The notes under the pieces: generated by a model
The model's input: the letters and a program-made list of their open reading frames with translations, nothing else
What the model was told of the DNA's origin: nothing
Database searches by the model: none
Shown: positions 1 through 6,779 of the stretch, one piece after another
Layout: the number at the start of each line of letters is the position of its first letter
Position numbering within the stretch: the first letter of the stretch is position 1
Position numbers and translations under genes: made by a program
NCBI GenBank assembly: GCA_030638935.1
Contig: DAOWDR010000236.1
Span: forward strand, 1 to 8,459
DNA from: Desulfobacteraceae bacterium
GTDB taxonomy: Bacteria > Desulfobacterota > Desulfobacteria > Desulfobacterales > Desulfobacteraceae
Reading direction: 5' to 3'
DNA length: 8,459 bases

Positions 1-720
1 ATCCATACCTATTCCCTGATCCACGATGACTTGCCGGCCATGGATAATGACGATCTGAGAAGGGGGCTTCCCACCTGCCATAAAAAATTTTCAGAGGCCA
101 CAGCCATTCTGGCGGGCGATGGCCTTCTAACCCATGCCTTCCATGTATTGACCCAGCCATCTTCGTTGTTTGAATTCTATCCGGACAGGTCTATACTGCT
201 TGAGCTTGTGTCCAAGATTTCCAATGCTGCCGGTATTAACGGAATGGTGGAAGGACAGATGCTGGACATGAAATCCCAATCCCCTGAACAAAAAAGTATC
301 GAAAAAAATGCCAATACAAAGGACCGTAATAAGGTTGCTCTTTTAGACCATCTTAAAAAAATACATAGCCTGAAAACCGGCAGAATGATATGTGTCAGTG
401 TGGAGGCAGGTGCCTTAAGCGTGGGGGCCGATTCCCAAATGCTTGCCTCTCTTGGGAGCTATGCCGACAATATAGGTCTTGCCTTCCAGGTCATGGACGA
501 TATTTTAAATGTGGAAGGTGATCCCGACATCATGGGAAAAGCCATAGGCTCGGATGTCCTCCATGACAAGATGACCTTTCCTGGCATAATTGGACTTGGA
601 CAATCCAAGGCCTATGCAAGGCAATTGATCGACACTGCCCTGGCAGCCATTGAAAAATTTGATAAAAAAGCAGATCCGTTGCGGGCCATTGCCCGTTATA
701 TTATTGACCGAGATCGGTAA
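1..720 (+). CDS. ispA: Polyprenyl (farnesyl-type) diphosphate synthase, 5'-truncated
   Basis: This is the C-terminal 239 residues of a trans-isoprenyl diphosphate synthase, which condenses isopentenyl diphosphate with allylic diphosphates; the start lies left of the window. The reading frame is open from base 1. The first Asp-rich motif, DDLPAMD (visible residues 9-15), is followed by NDDLRRG. The bacterial DDx4D spacing and a Tyr five residues before the motif (TYSLIHDD) resemble E. coli IspA and favour a C15 product, but chain length cannot be proved. Other family landmarks are GQMLD, KTGRM and a second Asp-rich motif at residues 166-170 reading DDILN, where DDILD is usual. The loop between GQMLD and KTG looks about 15 residues longer than in E. 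coli IspA. Family members are about 290-300 residues, so roughly 55-60 residues, including the GGKRxRP region, are missing. dxs follows 43 bases downstream, so co-transcription is likely. A geranylgeranyl diphosphate synthase is the main alternative. Confidence 0.93.
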   Translation: MHTYSLIHDDLPAMDNDDLRRGLPTCHKKFSEATAILAGDGLLTHAFHVLTQPSSLFEFYPDRSILLELVSKISNAAGINGMVEGQMLDMKSQSPEQKSIEKNANTKDRNKVALLDHLKKIHSLKTGRMICVSVEAGALSVGADSQMLASLGSYADNIGLAFQVMDDILNVEGDPDIMGKAIGSDVLHDKMTFPGIIGLGQSKAYARQLIDTALAAIEKFDKKADPLRAIARYIIDRDR

Positions 721-748
721 AAGATCAGCAAAAAAAGTTTAAAATAAA

Positions 749-754
749 AAAGGG
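749..754 (+). promoter_or_regulatory. Ribosome binding site of dxs, supports TTG start
   Basis: An AAAGGG purine run ends nine bases before the TTG at 764. An in-frame TAA at 740-742 rules out any longer start, and no in-frame ATG occurs near the protein's N terminus. The site and the family alignment together fix TTG as the initiation codon. A weak start of this kind could set a low DXS translation rate. Confidence 0.6.
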
Positions 755-763
755 TTAGAACCA

Positions 764-2689
764 TTGAGTTTGCTTGAACAAATAAATACTTCCGAAGACA
801 TTAAAAAATTATCACGCAATGAGTTGCCTTTGCTGGCAACCCAAATCCGAAACAGGATAATTGAGGTGGTTTCCAAAAACGGCGGACACCTGGCCTCCAG
901 CCTGGGAGCTGTTGAACTCACCCTGGCCATCCATTATGTGTTTGATCTTCCCCGGGACACACTGATCTGGGATGTGGGCCACCAGGCCTATGCCCATAAA
1001 CTTCTAACCGGAAGAAACCAGCAGTTTGATACCCTGCGTCAGTACAAGGGAATTTCCGGTTTTACAAAGATGAAGGAAAGCCCCTATGACGGGTTTACCG
1101 TGGGCCATTCTTCCACCTCCATTTCCGCCGGACTCGGGATCTGTTATGCCAAATATCTGAACCAGGATGATTCAGATGTAATTTCCGTTATTGGTGACGG
1201 ATCATTGACAGCCGGGTTGGCCTATGAAGGGTTGAATCAGGCAGGTGACCTTAAACGAAAACTCATTGTGATACTTAATGACAATGACATGTCCATTTCT
1301 GCCAATGTTGGCGCCCTTTCTTCCTATTTGAGCCGGACTTTTTCAAACAAGTACCTCCAGAACATGCGAAATCAGTTTGGCGCATTTTTAAAATCGGTAC
1401 CCAAGATCGGGGACGACATGTACCATTTTGCCAAACGATGGGAAGAATCCTTTAAAACTTTTGTCACCCCAGGCATGCTGTTTGAGGCATTTAATTTTGA
1501 TTATTTTGGTCCCATCGACGGTCATAACCTGGACCATTTAATTGATATTCTGACCAATATTAAAAATCCCGACTCCCCTGTGCTCCTCCATGTGACAACT
1601 ATTAAAGGGAAAGGGTATGAACCTGCGGAAAAAAATCCTGTCTATTTCCACGGGGTTGGGTCCTTTGCAGTTGATACGGGTAAAAGCAATAAAAGTCCTG
1701 ATCCTCTACCCTCCTACACCCAGGTTTTTGGCTCCCATATGGTACGCTTTGCCAAAACCAATGAAAAAATTGTGGCAGTCACGGCTGCCATGCCCGAGGG
1801 AACAGGATTAACAGAATTTTCAAAATTATATAAAGACAGATTCATTGATGTTGGCATTGCCGAACAGCATGCAGTTACCTTTTCTGCGGGCCTTGCTTCC
1901 AAGGGGTTAAAGCCTGTGGTGGCTATATATTCCACTTTTCTCCAGCGGGCCTACGACCAGATCCTCCACGATGTCTGTATTGATGCCCATCCCGTTGTTT
2001 TTGCCATTGACCGGGGTGGGGTTGTAGGGGAAGATGGTCCCACCCACCATGGATTGTTTGATTTTTCTTACCTAAGAAGCATGCCCAATATGACCATCAT
2101 GTCTCCCATGGATGAAAACGAGATGGCCAGGATGCTTTTAACCGCCATTAATCACGATGGTCCCATTGCCCTGAGATATCCCCGGGGCAAGGGGCAAGGC
2201 GTTGAGATCCAGGAAGATGTTAAACCCGTTGAAATAGGCAGAGCCCGGGTGGTACACGAAAATTATGACCATGGCAATGATCAGTTGAATGATCTTATGA
2301 TTATTGCCATTGGTCAGTCTGTTTTTGAGGCGGTTATTGCTGCAAAACAATTGGCTCAGAAGGGAATCACGGCCATGGTAATAAACGCCAGATTTGTAAA
2401 GCCCCTTGATTCAGCACTTTTTTTGGAAAAGGCCGACAAAATTAAAAAAATTATTACCGTGGAGGAGCATATGCTTGCAGGGGGTTTTGGGTCTGCCGTC
2501 CTGGAGATGTATGCTGATAACGGCTTGACAAACCTTGAATTCAGGCGAATCGGAATTGATAACAAATTTGTGGAGCACGGCCCCCAGGCCCTGTTAAAAA
2601 AAGATTATGGTATTGATGCTGCTGCCATTGTTGCAGCAGGTTTTGACTTAACAGGTTTTAATGCCAATGACATCAAAAAAAATCCTTAA
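764..2689 (+). CDS. dxs: 1-deoxy-D-xylulose-5-phosphate synthase
   Basis: DXS condenses pyruvate and glyceraldehyde 3-phosphate into 1-deoxy-D-xylulose 5-phosphate, the thiamine-diphosphate-dependent first step of the MEP isoprenoid pathway, in the cytoplasm. The 641-residue product has the usual full length. The thiamine-diphosphate/Mg motif starts at GDGSLTAG (144-151, Asp145) and ends at Asn174 in NDNDMS. Active-site landmarks are His42 (GHLASSLG), the DVGHQAY segment at 70-76, His115 (GHSSTSIS), His296 (YFHGVG) and the catalytic Glu367 in VGIAEQHA. The pyrimidine-domain signature DRGGVVGEDGPTHHG lies at 416-430, and a transketolase C-terminal domain follows from about 490. The start is TTG, giving MSLLEQINTSED, which matches the normal DXS N terminus. 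The end overlaps the tlyA start, and an isoprenyl diphosphate synthase lies just upstream, so the cluster joins early and late isoprenoid steps. All expected catalytic residues are present and nothing suggests inactivation. Confidence 0.97.
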   Translation: MSLLEQINTSEDIKKLSRNELPLLATQIRNRIIEVVSKNGGHLASSLGAVELTLAIHYVFDLPRDTLIWDVGHQAYAHKLLTGRNQQFDTLRQYKGISGFTKMKESPYDGFTVGHSSTSISAGLGICYAKYLNQDDSDVISVIGDGSLTAGLAYEGLNQAGDLKRKLIVILNDNDMSISANVGALSSYLSRTFSNKYLQNMRNQFGAFLKSVPKIGDDMYHFAKRWEESFKTFVTPGMLFEAFNFDYFGPIDGHNLDHLIDILTNIKNPDSPVLLHVTTIKGKGYEPAEKNPVYFHGVGSFAVDTGKSNKSPDPLPSYTQVFGSHMVRFAKTNEKIVAVTAAMPEGTGLTEFSKLYKDRFIDVGIAEQHAVTFSAGLASKGLKPVVAIYSTFLQRAYDQILHDVCIDAHPVVFAIDRGGVVGEDGPTHHGLFDFSYLRSMPNMTIMSPMDENEMARMLLTAINHDGPIALRYPRGKGQGVEIQEDVKPVEIGRARVVHENYDHGNDQLNDLMIIAIGQSVFEAVIAAKQLAQKGITAMVINARFVKPLDSALFLEKADKIKKIITVEEHMLAGGFGSAVLEMYADNGLTNLEFRRIGIDNKFVEHGPQALLKKDYGIDAAAIVAAGFDLTGFNANDIKKNP

Positions 2690-3428
2690 AAAAAGACTGG
2701 ACCTCCTCCTGGTTGAAAGGGGGTTAATTCCATCAAGGCCAAGGGCAAAGGCCATGATCATGGCCGGTAAGGTCTTGGTAAATGACATGGTGGTTGACAA
2801 ACCGGGCTCCCTGGTGGATACCATTTCACCCATTCTTGTTAAGCAAGATGACAATCCCTATGTCAGCCGCGGGGGACTTAAACTTGAAAAAGCCTTGAAA
2901 AGTTTTCCCATATGTGTGAAAAATCTTATCTGTCTGGATATCGGGGCATCCACGGGTGGATTTACCGACTGCCTGCTACAATTCGGGGCAAAAAAAGTAT
3001 TTGCCGTGGATGTTGGATACGGGCAGCTGGACTGGAAATTGAGGCAGGATGACAGGGTAGTTGTAATTGAGCGAAGCAATATCCGGCATCTGGCCTATGA
3101 GGCAATAAATGAACAAGTAGATATGGTGGTTGCTGATACCTCTTTTATCTCACTTAAAACAGTTATTCCCGCAGCTGAAAAATTTATGCGGGAAAATACC
3201 GGGATTTTGGCTCTGATCAAACCCCAATTTGAAGCAGGAAAGGAAAATGTCGGCAAGGGTGGTGTTGTAAAGGATCCGGAAACAAGGAAAAAGGTGGTTC
3301 GGCAGATTCAATCTTTTTTCAAAACCAGGGGATATACGGTAAATGATGTTGTGCCCTCCCCTATTCTGGGACCCAAAGGAAACGAGGAATATATCATATC
3401 CCTAACGTTTCATGGAAAGGTAAAATAA
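2661..3428 (+). CDS. tlyA: TlyA-family 16S/23S rRNA 2'-O-methyltransferase (S4 + FtsJ fold)
   Basis: TlyA proteins methylate ribose 2'-OH groups of rRNA, and in mycobacteria this modification sensitises ribosomes to capreomycin; many databases still call the family hemolysin A. The 255-residue product has an N-terminal S4 RNA-binding domain (about 9-60, RLDLLLVERGL) followed by an FtsJ-like SAM methyltransferase. The SAM motif is LDIGASTGGFTD at 92-103. Residues matching the K-D-K-E tetrad are Lys74 (RGGLKLEKAL), Asp159 (VADTSF), Lys187 (LIKPQFE) and Glu243 (GNEEYI). Each is exactly five positions later than the M. tuberculosis residues I recall (69, 154, 182, 238). Two starts are possible: ATG at 2661, with AGG five bases before it, or ATG at 2667. 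Either overlaps the end of dxs (29 or 23 bases), implying translational coupling. Function is inferred from family; the exact nucleotide modified in this organism is unknown. Confidence 0.93.
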   Translation: MPMTSKKILKKRLDLLLVERGLIPSRPRAKAMIMAGKVLVNDMVVDKPGSLVDTISPILVKQDDNPYVSRGGLKLEKALKSFPICVKNLICLDIGASTGGFTDCLLQFGAKKVFAVDVGYGQLDWKLRQDDRVVVIERSNIRHLAYEAINEQVDMVVADTSFISLKTVIPAAEKFMRENTGILALIKPQFEAGKENVGKGGVVKDPETRKKVVRQIQSFFKTRGYTVNDVVPSPILGPKGNEEYIISLTFHGKVK

Positions 3429-3436
3429 CACTAGAT

Positions 3437-3465
3437 TTGAATTTCATTATTTAAATTTTATTAAT
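3437..3465 (+). promoter_or_regulatory. Possible weak sigma70-type promoter before the EF-G-like gene
   Basis: TTGAAT (3437-3442) resembles a -35 box. ATTAAT (3460-3465) is a 4-of-6 match to a -10 box at a 17-base spacing. The whole gap is very AT rich, so chance matches are likely, and the gene may instead be read through from tlyA, since I see no terminator between them. This is a low-confidence call. Confidence 0.25.
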
Positions 3466-3472
3466 TTTATTA
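3455..3472. repeat. Tandem 9-bp AT-rich direct repeat
   Basis: The unit ATTTTATTA occurs twice in a row (3455-3463 and 3464-3472), directly upstream of the EF-G-like gene's Shine-Dalgarno. It could act as an unstructured AT-rich translation enhancer or promoter element, or it could be simple low-complexity drift. No function is shown. Confidence 0.6.
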
Positions 3473-3480
3473 ATTGTTTA

Positions 3481-3486
3481 AAGGAG
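3481..3486 (+). promoter_or_regulatory. Strong ribosome binding site of the EF-G-like gene
   Basis: AAGGAG sits five bases before the ATG at 3492. It decides the start: an upstream in-frame TTG at 3474 would place this Shine-Dalgarno inside the coding region and would add six residues not expected in the family. It is the strongest ribosome binding site in the window and suggests high translation. Confidence 0.85.
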
Positions 3487-3491
3487 CAGTA

Positions 3492-5561
3492 ATGAGCGAA
3501 GATATCAAAACCATGAGAAATGTGGCTCTGGCAGGCCATGGAGGTGCAGGCAAGACTACTCTTGCTGAGGCTATGCTTTTTAAAGCCGGGGTTACCAACC
3601 GCCTTGGAAAGGTGGAAGAAGGCAATACGGTTATGGATTTCCAACCTGAAGAAACCAAAAAACAGCAGAGTATCAATACATCTTTTATTAAATATACCCA
3701 CAACAAGCATACAATTACGTTGATGGATACTCCTGGTGACCAGAACTTCTTCTCAGCTGCTAAAACCTGTTTCCCAGTTGCAGACAGCATGGCCTTTGTC
3801 ATTGACGGGGTTGGCGGCCCTTCTGCAATGACCGAGGAAGCAGGAGCCTGTGCCCTTGAAAACAACTTGCCCGGAGTGGTAATTGTTAACAAGCTGGATC
3901 GGGAAAGATCTGATTTTGATACCTGTATTTCTGCCTGTAAATCAGCCCTTAAAAAGAAAATAGTTCCCATCTGCTTTCCCATTGGCCAGGAAGACAATTT
4001 TAAAGGCTTGGTCAATATTGTTTCCGGACAGGCCTATGAATATGATGGTGAAGGCAAAGCCACAAGGATTGATATTCCCGCTGACATGGCCGATGAAGTG
4101 GCATTGGCAAAGGAAGAATTTGTTGAGAACATTGCTGAACTCAATGATGATCTTCTTGAAAAATACCTGGAAGGTGAAGAAATTACCGAAGATGAACTCA
4201 AGGTAACTTTCCGCCAGGGCGTGTTGGATGCCGAGTTCTATCCTGCCATCTGCACATCTGCCACAAAAATGATCGGTATAGATATAGTTTTTAATTTTAT
4301 TAATGATTTTATGCCCTCTCCCCTGGATCGTGGAGACTGGACTGCAACGGACGCCAATGGTGAAGAAGTGATTGTTTCGCCTGATCCCGAGGCCGAGTTT
4401 TGCGGATTTGTTTTTGCCACAATTGTAGACCCCTATGCAGGGCGACTCTCTCTTTTCCGGGTAATTTCCGGGACCCTGGGAAAAGAAGGCAATATTTTAA
4501 ATGTGACCAAGGATTCAAAGGAACGATTCTCTCAATTATTGGAAATTGCCGGTAAAGAACAAAAAACTATTACCAGTGCACTTCCAGGTTCCATTGTCGC
4601 AGTTGCCAAACTCAAAGACACTTTGACAGGAGATACCCTGACGGGCGGTAAAGAAATCCAAATTCCCGCTCCGGCTCCCATGCCGCCGGTTATTTCCTTT
4701 GCAATCTCTCCGAAATCCAAAAATGATGAAGACAAAATCCACGAAGCAATCCGTAAGATTTTAGAAGAGGATACAGGCCTTCAACTCAAACGGGAAGAAG
4801 AGACCAAACAGACCATTCTTTCAGGTCGGGGATTGGTTCATATTGAAACCACAGCAGATAAAATTTTAAGAAAATTTAACGTGGCCATGGAAATCGCAAC
4901 CCCAAAGGTGGCTTACAGGGAAACCTTTAAGAAAAAAATCCGTGTCCAGGGTAAACATAAAAAACAATCCGGCGGCCATGGTCAATTTGGTGATTGCTGG
5001 ATCATTCTTGAACCCCTTCCCAAGGGACGCGGGTTTGAATTTGTTGATAAAATTGTGGGCGGCGTTATTCCTAAAAACTATATTCCTGCGGTTGAGGCCG
5101 GTGTAAGAGAAAGCTCCACTAATGGTATCCTGGCCGGGTTTCCCTGCGTGGATTTCAGGGTTACAGTGGACTATGGTTCCTACCATTCGGTTGACTCTTC
5201 TGAAATGGCCTTTAAAACTGCAGGCTCCATTGCCTTTAAAAATGCGGCCAAAGATGCCAGGGCAGTTTTGCTGGAGCCCATCATGAAGGTTTCTGTCAAA
5301 GTACCTGAAGATGCAACTGGCGACATCATGGGGGATATGAATTCCAGGCGGGGCCGTGTGTTGGGTATGGATTCCGAAGATGAAAAACAGATCATCAACG
5401 CCCTTGTTCCCATGTCGGAAATACTCAGGTATGCGCCTGACTTAAGCTCCATGACCGGCGGACGGGGAACTTTTACCATGGAATTTGAACATTATGACGA
5501 AGTTCCGGGTGATCTTTCCAAGAAAATAATCGAAAGGGTAAATGCAGAAAAAGAAGCCTAA
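3492..5561 (+). CDS. EF-G-like translational GTPase (divergent EF-G-2 type)
   Basis: This 689-residue protein has the full five-domain layout of elongation factor G. The GTPase domain spans about 1-280, with P-loop GHGGAGKT (15-22), switch II DTPGD (79-83), NKLD (133-136) and TSA (255-257). Domain II covers about 300-390, domain III contains GRGLVHIE (455-462), domain IV has QSGGHGQFG (492-500) and the tip loop GSYHSVDSSE with His565, and domain V contains EPIMKVSVKVPED. Canonical EF-G has AHIDAGKT and DTPGH. Here the P-loop differs, the catalytic switch II His is Asp83, and switch I reads QSIN where RGIT is usual. These traits recall the EF-G-2-like subfamily (T. thermophilus EF-G-2, M. tuberculosis FusA2), whose cellular role is poorly known. 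The intact domain IV tip suggests ribosome A-site contact is kept. It stands alone, without rpsL, rpsG or tuf, so it is unlikely to be the housekeeping fusA. The gene ends with tandem stops TAA TAG, followed by a strong terminator. Confidence 0.9.
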   Translation: MSEDIKTMRNVALAGHGGAGKTTLAEAMLFKAGVTNRLGKVEEGNTVMDFQPEETKKQQSINTSFIKYTHNKHTITLMDTPGDQNFFSAAKTCFPVADSMAFVIDGVGGPSAMTEEAGACALENNLPGVVIVNKLDRERSDFDTCISACKSALKKKIVPICFPIGQEDNFKGLVNIVSGQAYEYDGEGKATRIDIPADMADEVALAKEEFVENIAELNDDLLEKYLEGEEITEDELKVTFRQGVLDAEFYPAICTSATKMIGIDIVFNFINDFMPSPLDRGDWTATDANGEEVIVSPDPEAEFCGFVFATIVDPYAGRLSLFRVISGTLGKEGNILNVTKDSKERFSQLLEIAGKEQKTITSALPGSIVAVAKLKDTLTGDTLTGGKEIQIPAPAPMPPVISFAISPKSKNDEDKIHEAIRKILEEDTGLQLKREEETKQTILSGRGLVHIETTADKILRKFNVAMEIATPKVAYRETFKKKIRVQGKHKKQSGGHGQFGDCWIILEPLPKGRGFEFVDKIVGGVIPKNYIPAVEAGVRESSTNGILAGFPCVDFRVTVDYGSYHSVDSSEMAFKTAGSIAFKNAAKDARAVLLEPIMKVSVKVPEDATGDIMGDMNSRRGRVLGMDSEDEKQIINALVPMSEILRYAPDLSSMTGGRGTFTMEFEHYDEVPGDLSKKIIERVNAEKEA

Positions 5562-5584
5562 TAGATAAAAAAACCAGGCAAGAG

Positions 5585-5635
5585 AACAGCGAGAACAAAG
5601 AAAAGCAGATTTTCCTCTTTGTTCTCGCTGTTTTT
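5585..5635 (+). terminator. Intrinsic terminator between convergent genes
   Basis: A perfect 16-bp inverted repeat pairs 5585-5600 (AACAGCGAGAACAAAG) with 5617-5632 and has a 16-base loop. The loop can itself pair GAAAA with TTTTC as an inner stem. A TTTTT run (5631-5635) ends the right arm, the classic arrangement for terminating the plus-strand EF-G-like gene. Read on the minus strand, the same stem is followed only after 11 bases by a run of seven T (complement of 5567-5573), so it may terminate the SPL-like operon less efficiently. Confidence 0.9.
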
Positions 5636-5672
5636 CTGTGGAGTTTGTCTTGTTTAGACAGTCTCAATTAAT

Positions 5673-6779
5673 TTATAAAAAAGAAGTGTTCAATTTGCAG
5701 TGGGCAGCAGCACTTTTATCCAATAAATGGCCCAGCTCCCCTTCTTCCTGTGGAAAAAACCCCATGCTTTTTTCCCAAACCTCTTCATCTTCCATACAAA
5801 AATATAACAAAACATTGGGGGCATACTCCCGGATCGTATCAATGAGTGTCTTGTAAAGACTGATCCTTAGAGGTTTAAAATATCGCATCTTATTGTCCAA
5901 CCCCAAAATAAATTCCCCATAGGGGATGGAGGAAGAGGGGAACCTGGTTTCAATTATGGATTTGAGCTGGGGCATGAACCGAAAGCTGCCAATGCTGATC
6001 CAGACAATATTATCCGGGCTGACATGGGAAAAAATGGATTGAACCACCTTTTTATAGTCACCCTCACATCCTCCATAGATAACCATGGGATCAAAATGAA
6101 AGGCTAACTTATACCCTTTTGCCTCGCAGAGTGCGGCTGTTTCAAGCCGGGCTGTTAAGGCGGCAGTACCCTTTTCTTCGGACCGAATGATTTCCGGGGT
6201 ATTAACTGACCAGGCCAGCACGGTTTTACCATTATGATCCAGGTCCAGAAGAGATTCCACATTAATTGTCTTGGTTTTCAGTTCCAAAAGACTGTTGGAC
6301 TGTTTTGCAAATGTTTCCACTAAAAATTTGGGCCCCTGGCTGATTTTTTCCCAAATTAAAGAATCGGTGTATTCTCCCGTGCCGATGCGGAAAATTTTAT
6401 TTTGGGAAAAGGTTTGATCAAGGGGGGGAACAAGACTGTCAAGACCGGCAAAATACTGTAGTACAGGGGGATGAAAATAGGCCTGGAGAATGCAGTAGGA
6501 ACAATCCATGGTGCAGAAAGTTCCTGTATGCAAAATCGTGTAATCACAGCAGGTATAATGGCTGGTGCCTGGGCATTCCCTGATGACGGCCCCCTTGTTA
6601 CGGGTGATATACAGGATGGATTTAGCCTCTGATATTGGATCAGAGGCTAAATTGACAGCATCATAAACTGGTTGGGAATCTGAAACCATTTCAGGGGTCA
6701 GTTCTACTTTTGAAATCAGATATTGGATCTCATCGTCCAAGGGGAGGCTTTCATCCATGAAAAGCCTTTTGATCTTCAT
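5673..6779 (-). CDS. SPL-like radical SAM protein (spore photoproduct lyase superfamily)
   Basis: This 368-residue radical-SAM protein resembles spore photoproduct lyase (SplB/COG1533), which repairs UV-induced thymine dimers using a 5'-deoxyadenosyl radical. The [4Fe-4S] motif is CTMDCSYC, with Cys89, Cys93 and Cys96. Other family landmarks are GTGEYTDSL (133-141), WSVNTPEII (200-208), KGTAALTARLETA and FHFDP (227-231). Tyr95, before the third Cys, matches a Tyr in the SplB hydrogen-transfer path, but the residue after Cys96 is Ile where SplB has Tyr. The SplB hydrogen-donor Cys position appears to be Glu136. An upstream patch, ECPGT with CC at 77-78, adds three cysteines. True spore repair is therefore doubtful. 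The chosen ATG overlaps the stop of the upstream gene as ATGA, with AGGAG 11 bases before it. An alternative ATG at codon 8, with AAAAGG six bases before it, would give 361 residues. The substrate is unknown. Confidence 0.85.
   Translation of the reverse strand: MKIKRLFMDESLPLDDEIQYLISKVELTPEMVSDSQPVYDAVNLASDPISEAKSILYITRNKGAVIRECPGTSHYTCCDYTILHTGTFCTMDCSYCILQAYFHPPVLQYFAGLDSLVPPLDQTFSQNKIFRIGTGEYTDSLIWEKISQGPKFLVETFAKQSNSLLELKTKTINVESLLDLDHNGKTVLAWSVNTPEIIRSEEKGTAALTARLETAALCEAKGYKLAFHFDPMVIYGGCEGDYKKVVQSIFSHVSPDNIVWISIGSFRFMPQLKSIIETRFPSSSIPYGEFILGLDNKMRYFKPLRISLYKTLIDTIREYAPNVLLYFCMEDEEVWEKSMGFFPQEEGELGHLLDKSAAAHCKLNTSFL

Noticed and set aside
721..763. A promoter or riboswitch before dxs
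   Set aside because: The gap is only 43 bases, too short for a thiamine riboswitch, and I found no convincing promoter hexamers.
2661..3428. Hemolysin, the common database label for tlyA
   Set aside because: The S4 plus FtsJ domains and the K-D-K-E tetrad indicate an rRNA methyltransferase; nothing suggests a membrane-lytic protein.
3474..3491. Upstream TTG as the start of the EF-G-like gene
   Set aside because: The AAGGAG at 3481-3486 would then be coding, and the ATG at 3492 gives the expected N terminus.
3470..4015. A 181-codon open frame on the minus strand opposite the start of the EF-G-like gene
   Set aside because: It lies antisense to a clearly conserved GTPase domain, its product shows no recognisable motif, and no convincing ribosome binding site precedes it.
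4866..5186. A 106-codon minus-strand open frame opposite the EF-G-like domain IV
   Set aside because: It is a shadow of a conserved coding region with no family features of its own.
5646..5660. Small inverted repeat TGTCT-TGTTT-AGACA
   Set aside because: The 5-bp stem lacks a T tract on either strand and is short enough to be chance beside the real terminator.
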